A DNA stretch of 64,000 bases, taken from assembly GCA_037178625.1 (NCBI GenBank), contig CM074140.1, forward strand, positions 2,108,001 through 2,172,000. Reading direction: 5' to 3'. Every line of letters starts with the position of its first letter. The first letter of the stretch is position 1. This document shows positions 11,395-21,879 of this stretch, piece after piece. Origin of the DNA: Skeletonema tropicum. Its lineage: Eukaryota > Bacillariophyta > Thalassiosirophyceae > Thalassiosirales > Thalassiosiraceae. Under the pieces are notes generated by a model that did no database searches, had not been told where the DNA came from, and worked only from the letters and a program-made list of their open reading frames with translations. The translations under genes and the position numbers were made by a program.

Positions 11395-11602
11395 GTTTAT
11401 TGCTTAATTTTTTGATGCATGCTGCCCTCTTCTGCCATTTTTGCTTAATTGCACGTCGGAATTGATACGACAGATGGCGGGCTGAAGATTGCTGCTCTCT
11501 CCTTGCCTCTCCTTCCTCCTTCCTGTATCTCCTCTCGTCGGTTGTGCATTTCCTATATTTCTTTGACACAGACCAACATCACCTCACCTCTAGATCATCA
11601 AT

Positions 11603-12043
11603 ATGGCGTCCGAATCCACAACCGCAGATGGCTCAAATATAGCAGCGAATGATAGCCCCCAAAATGTACCCAATTTCAGCCACGTCCCATGGCCCGTACG
11701 ACCAAGAGACGGCATCAATTATGACTTTGTGGCAACATTATATTTAATCGGTTCTGCATTAGCATTAGCATTTTACTTATTGGAGACGAAAATTCTGGCT
11801 CCATTGTTGGTAGAAAATAATAATGTTGATGCAGCAGCTACAGCTAATGCGAGTGATAGCACCACCAACGGCACGGAGGATAGTGGTGAAGATGCCAATG
11901 CGTGGAAAGAATTTGCTAATGGAATGCAGGGAATGTATTTTATATTTGTCCCTTTTGTGCCGTGTCTGCTGTGGAGTTTGGTTGTGAGGTATTTTTGGAT
12001 GAAGGAAACAAAGAAGATATCACTTGACAAGAAAGAAAATTAA
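11603..12043 (+). CDS. small two-TM hypothetical protein
   Basis: The 146-codon frame starts at ATG 11603. Two hydrophobic segments are visible: residues about 41-62 (DFVATLYLIGSALALAFYLL) and about 108-128 (MYFIFVPFVPCLLWSLVVRY). They are separated by an Asn/Thr/Ala-rich loop with potential N-glycosylation sites (NAS, NGT). The C-terminus is basic (KETKKISLDKK). The protein is probably an integral membrane protein with both ends on one side. I do not recognise the family. Confidence 0.6.
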   Translation: MASESTTADGSNIAANDSPQNVPNFSHVPWPVRPRDGINYDFVATLYLIGSALALAFYLLETKILAPLLVENNNVDAAATANASDSTTNGTEDSGEDANAWKEFANGMQGMYFIFVPFVPCLLWSLVVRYFWMKETKKISLDKKEN

Positions 12044-12326
12044 ACCAAGAGTTGATCACTTGCAGACTACTACTACATAGCTGCTCTAGACAGAAATGCA
12101 CACAATAGAAAAGAGATGAAAATGCTCTTCGTTCTTCGAGTGTTAGTCACGTGGCAATTCAAGAATTCTTTAATATTCACATCCTATTGTAATTCCGACC
12201 ATGATTTTACTATGCATTCCCTACACACACCCTAATTAAGAGCTGTTGTTTTGTTAAAAGAGGAACATCTACCGATTATATTGGCGCAGTCTCCTCTTCT
12301 TTTCTCTCAGACATCAGTATTCCCAT

Positions 12327-14127
12327 TTATACATCAACCTTGACACTGGTGGGATCCAATGCTGCACACTCCTCGGCCCTCTTCTTGTTCCAGAAACTGG
12401 CTGGCAAGATCTTTGTAGGATCACACCTGTGTTTGTACTTGTTTACAACCTCGGTAACCTCACTGAAAAGCTCCTCATCTAATGTAATAGGGTCAAGTCC
12501 CAAGTTGCAGAACTTCTTGTTTGACACATCCAATTCGTTCTCGGCAGCCTCCTGTCGGGGGTTGGGAAGGAAGTTGGCCTCAACTCCAGTTTGCTTGGCG
12601 ACCATTTCAGCTACATCACGGACACGACGAGTCTCGGCAATTTGGTTGAAGATTTCGACGCGTTCTCCGGCATTTGGGGGGTTATTGATGGCAATTTCGA
12701 TACAACGGGCAGTGTCAGTCACATGGATGAAGGCACGGGTTTGTCCTCCAGTTCCATAGACGGTGAGTGGAACTCCCATGGCTCCCTGCATGAGGAAACG
12801 GTTCAATACAGTACCGTAGTCTCCATCGTAGTCGAAACGGTTGATAAGACGCTCATCACGGATAGTTTGGGGGGTGTTGGTTCCCCATACAATACCCTGA
12901 TGAAGATCAGTGACACGAAGGTTATCATTCTTTTGGTAAAATTGCCACAAAAGAGCATCAAGACACTTAGTAGCATGGTAGACAGATCCGGGGTAGGCAG
13001 GGTGAAGAATGTTCTGCTCACGTCCACCAGGAAGGATGACATCAATGTATCCCTCGGGGATTTCACCACCAGATGTTCCATATCCATACACTCCCATGGT
13101 ACCAAGATGGACAATGTGAGCGTCAACCTCGGAATCAATTACAGCACAGCACAAGTTGTTGGATCCAGAAACGTTATTGTCAACGGTGTAACGCTTGCAT
13201 TTGGAGTTTTTCATGGAGTAGGGAGCAGCACGTTGTTCGGCGAAGTGAACGATGGAGTCGGGTTGCTCTTCTTTGATGAGTTGGACGAGAAGATCGTATT
13301 CCTTGGCAACGTCAAGGTTGACAAATTTGATATCCTTTCCTGAAACTTCCTTCCATGCTTGGACACGAACCTGCAAGATTGAAAAGGAGAAAAGTTAGCG
13401 TCTCCGTGAAGAGATGTAAACATGATATTTCATGAGAGCAACAACTATTGAGAGAGAACTGCTTCTCAATCCAAAACTACAGTGGAAAAATGCCTATTTT
13501 TCCGCTCTCTGCGTGGCAAAAGTTTCATTCAAGCCGCAGAATTATCTTCAATCTGTTGCATCCAAATTAGACGCAACATCAGACGGTAATTCCATAAGTG
13601 CATTAATCATAAACTTTCCAGTCTGTATAAAATTGTGTGGTCGGTCATGCTGCAGCGTGTTCACGGCTTCGCCTCTTGTGTACATAAGATATGCCTAAGA
13701 TATGTCCACTTCGCACTTGCCGCACAAGTACACTGCAAGACAATGGCACACACAGTCTCCTTCTTACAGAAATTAGCAACACAGCTACCAAAATCCAAGA
13801 TATTCAACTCACCGCAGGACTCTGAATAGGAGTCAAAGAATCACATCCCAACTCTGTATCAATATTCCTCCTGCTTAAATTATCCACAATAACAACATCG
13901 TGTCCCTGATCACTCAAATAGAGCGATGTGGGCCATCCGCAGAATCCATCTCCTCCGAGGATGATGACCTTCTTTTTGTCGGTGCCGTTTGTGGTGGCTG
14001 CGGCAGCTTCGGCATTGAGAGTAAATGAGAAAGCGGAAGCAGATTTGGTTACGACCGAGGGAGCGAAGCCTGTGGTGAAGGCTGTGGCGGTGGAGGTTAC
14101 TGTGGCAAGGAGGAAGAAGAACTTCAT
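12327..14127 (-). CDS. SQD1: UDP-sulfoquinovose synthase, plastid-targeted, two exons
   Basis: SQD1 makes UDP-sulfoquinovose from UDP-glucose and sulfite, the headgroup donor for the thylakoid sulfolipid SQDG. Exon 1 is 14127-13813 and exon 2 is 13370-12327; the 442-bp intron has donor GTGAGT and acceptor TTGCAG in phase 0. The predicted product is about 452 residues. The N-terminus is a hydrophobic signal followed by ATAF and GFAP, close to the diatom ASAFAP motif with Phe after cleavage, as for a four-membrane plastid. The Rossmann glycine motif follows (VIILGGDGFCGW). In exon 2, GTMGVYG supplies the SDR Thr and YHATK supplies the catalytic Tyr/Lys pair. The blocks EQRAAPYSM, LNRF, PLTVYGTGGQTRAFIHVTDT and the C-terminal PNPRQEAAENELDV all match the plant enzyme as I know it. 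The 442-bp intron is long for this genome. Confidence 0.93.
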
Positions 14128-15109
14128 TTTATAATGTGTTGCGCAACAATGACAATGAATTGTAAGAGCAACGGGCAGGGTGCGTATGTTCCAGCTTCAA
14201 AGGCAGGGAGGGAGATGCAGAATAGTGGTGGAAGATTCATGCCAATGCCTGTAGTATGTGGTCGAGCCGGGCTACTTCGAGCGTCATTGCTGTAAAAAAT
14301 TTTGGCGGCAGGGGGGCAAAAATTGCGCGACAGCGGGTATGACGCACAAAAAATACTTCCACGGGGAGCTCGGAAAGTGAGAAAGATCTAGCTAAATCTT
14401 CTTCTATTAAGAAAAACATTGGCTATTTCAATTTCATAGATAGTATCTTTCGCCCGATGAGGAGTGGCCGCACAAATCCAGAACGAGCTGCATCAATGTG
14501 AATCAAGCAATGCCTTTGGGGTTGTGCACTTTACGCTTAGCATTGGGGTTTACTCAATTTTTCGAACCGGCTGGGTGTGTAATTGGGTTCCTATGCCTCT
14601 CTCTATTTCATAATTCGACAATAAAGTGGCTCTTACTACAAGTTAAGTAAGAAGGAGCTCGCTGGGAACTACAACTGTCTACAAGAAAAGCAAGTGCGGA
14701 TTCGGCCACTTTACGCTTAGCATTGGGGTTTACTCAATTTTTTGGATTGGCTGTGTGTGTGTAATAGGGTTTCCTATGCCTCTATGTTGTTGTTTCCTCA
14801 AGGATACACATACTTGGGTTTCCTATTCCTAAGCATATTGTTTCTCCACGTATGGGTACGCATTGAGACTTGATGCACTAGCACATGCCATGAAATTTTG
14901 ATTCAATTTATATCAGTAATTATATAAGTAATCATCCTTCCAAGCTTTGAGTTGTAGTGCCTCGTAGCTGTTACGTGAGTATGTATCATGGTCAAACCGA
15001 AACAATACGAATTACTGCTTAATGGTGCGTGTGTCTCTACAAATCTTTGCCTGCTCGCCTACGACCTCCCCAAACCTCCCGGCAAATTTAAAGTCCCCTT
15101 ACTACGTAT
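14128..15109. other. intergenic, contains a direct repeat
   Basis: No coding frame is convincing. The notable feature is an imperfect direct repeat of about 85 bp, at 14527-14612 and 14706-14790, both containing CACTTTACGCTTAGCATTGG and later CCTATGCCTCT. A shorter echo (TTGGGTTTCCTATTCCTA) lies near 14814. The repeats sit between the 5' end of SQD1 and the 3' end of the next minus-strand gene. Confidence 0.5.
14527..14790. repeat. imperfect direct repeat, two 85-bp copies
   Basis: The copies start with the same core (CACTTTACGCTTAGCATTGG, then GGTTTACTCAATTTTT) and diverge in the middle, where the second has extra TG dinucleotides. Spacing is about 179 bp. No terminal inversion or target duplication was seen, so the class is unknown. 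Confidence 0.7.
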
Positions 15110-16813
15110 TTACGCATCAGGCGTTGGCACTGCCTTGCAGCTAATATCAATCAACTGACGGTTAGTCACAGTATTGACGGCGTCCTCCACGAACTTGGCC
15201 AACTTCCACTTGATCTTTTGACGGATGATACCTTGCGCACTGTAGCGGAGGAAAGCCGTGTTGGACATGTGTCTTCCTCCTCCTCCCTGCACCACTTGCT
15301 CCTCCTCGTCTTGCACATTCATTGGACGGTAGATCGCATGAGGGCTGGGCTTTCCAGTCTCTTTATCAATCACAGAATCATACCTCTGCCCCATCTTCAA
15401 TTGCCCCTGAAAGTTGCTTGAGGGGTGGCTGGGGAAGCATTGCATAGTGTCTTGCTTGAAGATAGAACGAGCTGATCCCACCCTAAGTGTATATCCCCTC
15501 CTTCCTGAGGAATTTTTGAATGGGACAGCTGGGTTCCTTGCCACCGATCGGTGCAACGTGAAGCGACTAAAGACAACAATATCCTTGGGAGTAAGGTGAG
15601 GAACGACCATCTCACGATCCAAAAGTTGTTTACATTCAGGTGACAAGGGTTCAAACAAATTCATCGCAAAGCAGGGGTGCAAATGGGCGCCTTCATCCAC
15701 CTCATTGGCCCATTTATGGCTACCTGGTAAAAATGCTAACCCACCACCTACATTGCCATCCACTTGCTCAGACGACCACCAAATCTGCGTCCCAGTAGTA
15801 AAGGATGCATTGAAATTCTGGGGAAAGGTTAAGAAGTCCCAATGCCACTACAGAATAAGAGGAAGAGAGCAAGCGATATAAGTATAGGACTCGATCAGCA
15901 CAATTCTCGAAAAAGTGCAACATTTTTCCAAAACAATATGTTATTTCTACTCCAACTTACCTGCGGAATACAAGGGGCACCGCTTGGCATCTCAAGAATC
16001 TCCGAAGTTACCTTCAAAATGAAAAAGATAGGTGATAAGTGTGAGAAATGAAAAGGACAAGATCAATAATTACACTAAAGATAATCATTCCTATTCAGCA
16101 ACACTTACCATGTATGGCACGTCACCCTCCAACGCCAAGGTGGACAACACATCAGAAATCCTAGGCTGTTGCCAGAACTTGTGAGTAACAGAAGAGTGGT
16201 AGTACTCCCCATGAAATTTGCGTGAGCACTTGGTAAGCAAGTCAGGAAAGGCCATTTCATTGAGATTATGAGTAACAACCTTATCCAACGCCTCAGCCTC
16301 CTCCTCGGTCAAAAAGTTGGGAAGTACCACGAATCCGTCCCTAAGATAAGCTTCGCGCTGCTCGTCGGTCAAAGGATATGCGGCACCTTCGGACAAATCC
16401 CACAAGGACTGAATTTCCTTGTCAGTAACGACCCCCTGCTGAATATAATCTTTCGAAGTCATGATCCTTCCACTGACATTCTGCTCGTACTGCCTCTCGG
16501 AAAATTTGTAAAAGGTATACACCGCACCGACAATAATGGGGAGCCACTGGATAATATTTCCAAAGAGGAGAAGCCACTGACGCTTCCTCAATGCGTCTTG
16601 TTCTCTCAAGAGTTGGACCACCACCTCGGGTGTGATGTTCCCTTGATTCTTGACGTCGAGGTCTCTCGCGAGCTTCTCGAATTTGTCGAGGTTGCCATCA
16701 CCGTCGATGTCAAACATTTTCGACACGATGGAGAGGCCGCGACTTTTGCTGCGTTCCTTCTTTTTCCCCTTGTTGCTGGGAGGCGGGAGATCCTCACTGA
16801 ACTTGACGGCCAT
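15110..16813 (-). CDS. EF-hand + TM + phytanoyl-CoA-dioxygenase-like protein, three exons
   Basis: Exons 16813-16109, 16011-15961 and 15847-15110, with GT-AG introns of 97 and 113 bp, give about 497 residues. The start MAVKF at 16813 is chosen over an upstream in-frame ATG at 17008 because conserved-looking sequence begins here. Residues about 34-45 form a canonical EF-hand loop (DIDGDGNLDKFE), which binds calcium. One transmembrane helix follows near residues 78-100 (LLLFGNIIQWLPIIVGAVYTF). The rest is a PhyH-type Fe(II)/2-oxoglutarate dioxygenase. The HxD metal ligands appear as HWD right after the exon 2/3 junction, the distal His as LHRS, and an Arg for 2OG in RRGYTLRV. The 51-bp middle exon encodes VTSEILEMPSGAPCIPQ, bringing the family's substrate strand up to HWD. 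The family hydroxylates lipids or small molecules. Calcium control of a membrane-anchored oxygenase is my inference. Confidence 0.82.
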
Positions 16814-17112
16814 GTTGTCGGATGGTATGGTGCTATGTCGTCTGCTGGCTATATACTCAAAGGGGAACGTGCCACGGTTTGGCTCTGTGTGTAATGACAA
16901 AGATGAACGCCGAACGCCCAGAACCCAGAAGATATCGTATTTTTTTGGAATCTTTTGTCCATCTGACCAGCGACGCAATTTCAGATTATTAGATATTATT
17001 CCATCCATCTTTTACCACAAAACGCCATTCTCACAGGTAGGTATTACAAATGTCACTTCTACTACTTTCCACATAAATATATCCAATTCCTCTTTAGAAT
17101 CCTTCATCGTGA

Positions 17113-17421
17113 ATGTCATCCGGTACTAGTGCTTGTCCAAATACGTGTGTGGAAGAACCGGAAGAATACAGCTGTTTTCACGGATTTTCGGATAGCCGTT
17201 CAAGTTTCGAATTCCTACGTATGTTAGGTACAAATGACGTAGTGAGTCTTATAAAAACCCATTGGGCCGATTTCTCCCAACTCACCCCTCAACAAGAGCC
17301 ACTCCGCGCAAAAAGATGCCAACCATGGCCAAATGCCGGAGCGTACTACGCACAACAAGTTGAATATTTACTCAACCAAAAGGATAAATTAACCTCTCTT
17401 GCATGTCTAGATCCAAAATAG
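17113..17421 (+). CDS. small hypothetical protein upstream of transposase-like frame
   Basis: The 102-codon frame starts at ATG 17113 and ends 28 bases before the next ATG. It is Cys-containing, hydrophilic and has no recognised domain. Its close spacing and shared strand with the transposase-derived frame suggest the two may be one element or one spliced gene, though the frames differ and no good intron pair was seen. It may be a real small ORF or an N-terminal exon. Confidence 0.35.
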   Translation: MSSGTSACPNTCVEEPEEYSCFHGFSDSRSSFEFLRMLGTNDVVSLIKTHWADFSQLTPQQEPLRAKRCQPWPNAGAYYAQQVEYLLNQKDKLTSLACLDPK

Positions 17422-17449
17422 CCAATTAGGTTGACTAAAGATTGTAATC

Positions 17450-19633
17450 ATGAACGATGGTAATACACTTTTTGAATACCTTTTCACACGGCTCATCAGT
17501 AAAAGTGACACTTATCGCGGCAGGTGGATTTGCGACCAGTCGTTGGTAGAGATATTGCACAGACACTATACGAATGTAGATAAAGACAATACCTTACGGA
17601 ACAAACTCGTGCAGCGTCTGAACAAGGCAGCCGGACCTTTCAACAGCAGCAATGTACACAAGATATACCACAAAAATTTCACAACATCATGTCCATTCAA
17701 TTCGTCATTACGCCGGATGGTGCACTATTACTACTTTGGAAAGGGAGAGAAAGTGCCCAACGAACCAATACGCGCAGCAGAGTTATTGTGCACAGAAATA
17801 GAACATATACAGAGTTACAGTGCAACTAATAATCGGCAGCGATCTTGCAACAAGCCGGAGCAAGTATCATTTCCCGACGATGGATGCGCTGGTAAGAAGA
17901 AGAACAAAGATAATGAGAACAAACGTAAAGAAGCAACAAAATCATCAGCGGCTGCACCAATTACTCCTACTCCACAAAAAAGAACAAGGCGCTCGCAACG
18001 ACTAGTTGAGCAGCAGCAGAGCCCTCTCGTGCCATTCGTCACCAACGTGGGTAGATTAGAGGATGAGAATAATCAAGTTGACGACGAAGATGAAGACGAA
18101 GACGACGACAATAACAACAGCAGTGGCGATATAGACGGCGATAACAGCAGCAACAACCAGACTCCGAATATTATATGGCAGTCACCTGAAGCAGCAGCTC
18201 TCTTCGGATTTGAAGAAGGTGCCGATGTGTACAACGGACTAGTGCAATTGGTTGAATCACTTACACTGGTGGGGCAATCAGCAAATGGATACGAAGAAGC
18301 AGGCGTCATTGACTTGCACGAAGATAGTAAATTGACAAAGCATGCCTTATTTGACTTACGCAATAAATGTTTATACCTCAGGGTTGCGTATTCAATAGCA
18401 CTTGCCGAGTATCGAGTTGGGTTTCCATTCCAAGCTTGTTGCGACAAAGCGGCAAGGCTGCTCAATGATTTAACACTGTTCAATGCAGCAACTGGTAGGA
18501 CAATCATGAATTGGAACCGTATCTTCCGCGTTAATCATCAATTTCCAAACCCCAACCCCTACGTCGCCAATGGTATCAAACGAAAGCCTACACTATTTGA
18601 GGTATTTCCGACAGCAGCAGTAGATGTGTCAAACTTCATACTTGACCATCTGGAACATTTCAGCGTTGAATTGCTGAGGGAACATTTTAACACAACAATG
18701 ATAAAGCAACTAAATGAAGAGGTGAAAACCAACATCAACTTTACCGAAGACTCAGAAGAATTTCAACTGGTTGACAGATATCTCAAAAATCCACCATCAT
18801 ACTCAACAGTTGGGAGGTGGGTCGGATACCTTGGTTTCAAACGAGAGGTGTCAAAGAAATGCTACTACGTTGATGGCCATGAGTATGCCGAACAGATAGA
18901 GCATCGGTCTCGGTTAACAGACGAATATCTATCAGTGCTTGAACCACGATCTCATCGATGGGTTCATTTGTCACAGACCGAATTTGACGATTTGAAAACA
19001 GCGCTCGAAGATGACAAAGATGGCGATGAGGGTAACTTGGTTCCTGAGCTTTCCCTCCGGCATTTGCTTGCAAACTGCACAGATTTTTTGTCTGAACAAA
19101 GCCAACTCGAATATGTTTGTGAATCTTTGGGAGTAAGAGCCTTGATTACAACAAAGTATCATGCTGAATACGCTGGTGAGGGTGTCGAATACTCTTGGGG
19201 GTTCTCCAAAGCTCTCTACCGAAGACATCCATTAGCTCAAAAGAAAACGACTGCTGATTTCCTTGCATTGGTCGACAAGTGTATTTCAAGAGAGGTTCTC
19301 ACTGTGGATCTCATTCGTAAGTTCAGTGCCAGGGCAAGAGGTTACATGGAGACATATAAGATGTTGGAGATTGAGGCAAAGAATACCAAGGAGACAGAAG
19401 GTAATTCAAGTGAGGATGCACCCATTCCGCACAAGAGAATTGAAACGCTGAAGAAGGTTTTGAAATGTCATCGTGCTGCTATTGACTTTGACAAATCTTT
19501 CATTATGAAAACTGTCTACGCAAAAGACTTTGATTTCAAGAATGATTTGCTCAAGAAGGAAGAGAAGCTCAACTTTAGTCTCAGAGTAAAACGAGAGAAT
19601 ACGAAGGTGGAAGCGACGGCAAAGAAGAAATAA
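17450..19633 (+). CDS. transposase-derived protein (Tc1/mariner-like DDE family) apparently lacking its DD core
   Basis: An intact 727-codon frame from ATG 17450. Residues about 140-230 are low complexity with a basic KRTRRS patch and an Asp/Glu/Asn run. Residues about 450-495 read PSYSTVGRWVGYLGFKREV, then CYYVDGHE and HRWVHL, the HTH and linker motif of a Tc1/mariner-like family widespread in fungi and algae. Residues about 569-640 carry the family's C-terminal block: KYHAEYAGEGVEYSWGFSK with the expected catalytic Glu, then LIRKFSARARGYMETY. Between these blocks there are only about 55 residues where I expect roughly 200 with the first two catalytic Asp residues, which I cannot find. The protein therefore looks like an internally deleted transposase kept open, either a recent non-autonomous copy or an exapted DNA-binding gene. 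The family call is from memory. Confidence 0.62.
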   Translation: MNDGNTLFEYLFTRLISKSDTYRGRWICDQSLVEILHRHYTNVDKDNTLRNKLVQRLNKAAGPFNSSNVHKIYHKNFTTSCPFNSSLRRMVHYYYFGKGEKVPNEPIRAAELLCTEIEHIQSYSATNNRQRSCNKPEQVSFPDDGCAGKKKNKDNENKRKEATKSSAAAPITPTPQKRTRRSQRLVEQQQSPLVPFVTNVGRLEDENNQVDDEDEDEDDDNNNSSGDIDGDNSSNNQTPNIIWQSPEAAALFGFEEGADVYNGLVQLVESLTLVGQSANGYEEAGVIDLHEDSKLTKHALFDLRNKCLYLRVAYSIALAEYRVGFPFQACCDKAARLLNDLTLFNAATGRTIMNWNRIFRVNHQFPNPNPYVANGIKRKPTLFEVFPTAAVDVSNFILDHLEHFSVELLREHFNTTMIKQLNEEVKTNINFTEDSEEFQLVDRYLKNPPSYSTVGRWVGYLGFKREVSKKCYYVDGHEYAEQIEHRSRLTDEYLSVLEPRSHRWVHLSQTEFDDLKTALEDDKDGDEGNLVPELSLRHLLANCTDFLSEQSQLEYVCESLGVRALITTKYHAEYAGEGVEYSWGFSKALYRRHPLAQKKTTADFLALVDKCISREVLTVDLIRKFSARARGYMETYKMLEIEAKNTKETEGNSSEDAPIPHKRIETLKKVLKCHRAAIDFDKSFIMKTVYAKDFDFKNDLLKKEEKLNFSLRVKRENTKVEATAKKK

Positions 19634-20292
19634 ACATAGGACAATGTTCATTTATGTCTCTTGGTGGAATATGGCATACGAGGCATTATTTACCATGGTC
19701 CGGTTGTTGTTCGCAATTGAGAAAGACGGAGGTAGAGTAGCTCCCCAGTTAAGGGGCTTTCAGTACGTTTGTACGTAGGAATAAAAATTCTGCGATTATC
19801 CGCCAAGATTTGCTAACAGCTGTAGCAAGCAGCTGTCTTCTTCACGATTTAAAAGATCCACTTCAAACTCATGTGTGGCAGAGGTTTGAGGCTTGGCCGG
19901 GAGCCGGGACGAAGCGGAGAACGATCTTCCTTCTCACCAGCTTTTTTGTGCTTCTGTCAAGCTGGCAAAGCTGGCTGTGACCGGAGTGAGTCGTCTCAGA
20001 GAATAAAAGACTAATAAAATAAGCGATACAAACTGAAAGAGAAATAGCACCTACGCGTCAAGCGTGTATGAACTCATTGGTTACAGTGGAAGAGAGAAAG
20101 TACGTACGTGCAGCGTAAGTACGGCAGAGATTGGAAAGATAAATAGGAGTAGCACCACAGTTGACAAAAAGTACATATATCAAAATTGAAAAGTAGAAGT
20201 AGAAGAAGGATGCTCACGAAGGTTGAGCTGCTGCGTACAATTACGTAAGAGGGAATGAATCAACTCTTTTGCCTCTATATACACCACATTTA
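19634..20292. other. intergenic, nothing recognised
   Basis: This stretch lies between convergent 3' ends. No repeat with defined ends and no RNA gene seen. Several TACGTA-like short palindromes occur near 20100-20250, but they are common in this window. Confidence 0.4.
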
Positions 20293-21879
20293 CTAATCGA
20301 ATTTGGCCGACAATACTGACTTTCTGTTTTTGCCAGTGTAACTTTTATTGCTTCTCATGAGCGTTGGCCTCACGCCACGGTAATCATCACCCTCGAAGTC
20401 TTGGTCGGTGGGAAGATTCAACATATCATCCAATGAAAATTCCTTTGCTTGAGCATGATCGCCATTGGAGATGCCAGTCATGGAATCATTCAACTTGTTA
20501 GCATCAGATCCTGATACTGACAATTTAGGTGCTTGATACTTTTCGTTTCTCTTGGATTCGTCTGCACCCGCATTCCACTGACAAGTAGGAGCAGGCGACA
20601 GGCCACTTTCTGTGATCCAGTTGTCAGCTGAGGGTCTTAGACCGTTCCAGCCTCTCTTGTTTTCTGCTTGCCGGCTGTACAAAACGTTACTGTAGTCAAC
20701 GCAAGGGGATATCGCCCACGAATCTTTCCATAAATACAACCCATAGCTACCTCCAATTTCGTCTTCTGAAGCTTCTCTGATGAATACAGCTTCCTCGTCT
20801 TCCAGTCCGATATCTTCTACCATACGGACATAGATACCATTCACAGCCTCGGTCCCCGCCCCCGAAACAAGAATATGTTCTTGTTCCTCTGGGGAAAGGT
20901 TTGCTAAGTGCTCTTCAATTGTCTGTATTGCATCATCTACAGCAGTTTTTTCGACAAATCCCGAGTGCCGCACGCGAGTATCAAGATACTTTACATCCAT
21001 GAGGGTGAGCTGTACGTTCGAAACGAGTGATTCCGCCACTTTCAGCCGATCTTTCCGTTCTCCCGGGCCCTCCTTGACCCAAGAGAACAAAATATGAAAC
21101 ATGGTGATTTCATCCACGTCAATTTCTTGATCACAAACAATTTTCTCAATAGATCCTGGAGAGAGATATTTGAGGCCACCCACAATCAGAAACTCTTCCG
21201 GATTCTCCCTAATTGAGTCAAAGACGAATGCCTTCAAATCGCTCCTCTTGAATTTATTTTCACTTTCTGCTCCTGCTAGGTTCACTGATTTGGTGCACTC
21301 GTCAAACACTGCCGATGCCAGATGTTCCGTCTTATTCACCAGTACTCTAAGTGTGCGATACACTTCATGTGCAAGGGTTGCCACTTGATAAACTTTTGCA
21401 AAAGCATGGACTTGTGTCAAAGTTCTTATGTTTTCCTCGCTTGAATCTCCTATCCTTTGGAGTGGCAACTCATGAGATGCCATGAAGTGGAGAGCTACTT
21501 GGATAGCATCCTGAGTTGCAAATGGCACTTTGACGGTTAAGATTCCGTCTTTGTTGAGAGATGCAGCTTTGTCAGCGAATAGCATATCCTCAAATACTTT
21601 GCTATGACTGCACAAAAGGAAACTTGGTGCTTCGATTGTCTCACCATCCTTTCCAATCATCGCTACATCACATAGATGTGGTTTCTTCAACCCCTCTAGC
21701 AAAATTGAAGAGAGTTCACCCTCTGGATCATTGTAATCACTCTTTACGCTCGACAAACTAGCGTTTGCCAATTGCAAATACCCCATCGGCAACTTATTTT
21801 TCGAAGAGCGGCGGTAACATTCTTGTTGGGCTATTGAAGCTGCGAACGAAAATTTTCGTGATTTATATTTGTCATTCAT
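20293..21879 (-). CDS. BTB/POZ-BACK domain protein
   Basis: The frame from ATG 21879 gives 528 residues; it stays open further upstream, but only from a GTG at 21936. Residues about 60-160 have BTB/POZ features: LCDVAMIGKDGETIEAPSFL, then CSHSKVFEDML, the family's 'H+..L...S.+F..ML' signature. Residues about 190-310 resemble BACK, with AHAFAKVYQVATLAHEVY-like helices and FHILFSWVKEG. BTB-BACK proteins usually bridge cullin-3 to a substrate. The C-terminal third lacks Kelch repeats; it contains a tryptophan-rich segment (YGLYLWKDSWAISP) and a disordered Asn/Ser/Asp-rich tail, so the substrate module is unknown. An overlapping upstream frame at 21872-22099 may be part of the N-terminus. Confidence 0.78.
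   Translation of the reverse strand: MNDKYKSRKFSFAASIAQQECYRRSSKNKLPMGYLQLANASLSSVKSDYNDPEGELSSILLEGLKKPHLCDVAMIGKDGETIEAPSFLLCSHSKVFEDMLFADKAASLNKDGILTVKVPFATQDAIQVALHFMASHELPLQRIGDSSEENIRTLTQVHAFAKVYQVATLAHEVYRTLRVLVNKTEHLASAVFDECTKSVNLAGAESENKFKRSDLKAFVFDSIRENPEEFLIVGGLKYLSPGSIEKIVCDQEIDVDEITMFHILFSWVKEGPGERKDRLKVAESLVSNVQLTLMDVKYLDTRVRHSGFVEKTAVDDAIQTIEEHLANLSPEEQEHILVSGAGTEAVNGIYVRMVEDIGLEDEEAVFIREASEDEIGGSYGLYLWKDSWAISPCVDYSNVLYSRQAENKRGWNGLRPSADNWITESGLSPAPTCQWNAGADESKRNEKYQAPKLSVSGSDANKLNDSMTGISNGDHAQAKEFSLDDMLNLPTDQDFEGDDYRGVRPTLMRSNKSYTGKNRKSVLSAKFD

Larger units (their letters stand above)
7221..11500. repeat. tandem duplication of about 2.5 kb carrying two F-box-like genes
   Basis: Copy one covers about 7221-9042 and copy two about 9715-11500. 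Similarity extends past the genes. Downstream flanks share GTGTGTCAAGAATTGGTCTC (7221 and 9715) and the AGCAAAAGAGTCATG block. Upstream flanks share GACAGATGGCGGGCT (9011 and 11469). About 0.7 kb of unrelated sequence (9043-9714), including a dispersed repeat at 9100-9215, lies between the copies. The duplication is old enough for both coding indels and substitutions. Confidence 0.85.

Noticed and set aside
12591..13343. 250-codon plus-strand frame opposite SQD1
   Set aside because: Antisense to a strongly conserved enzyme exon, so an overlap artefact.
16814..17008. N-terminal extension of the EF-hand oxygenase from ATG 17008
   Set aside because: The extra 65 codons are unlike the family and lie in likely 5' UTR; MAVKF at 16813 is a better start.
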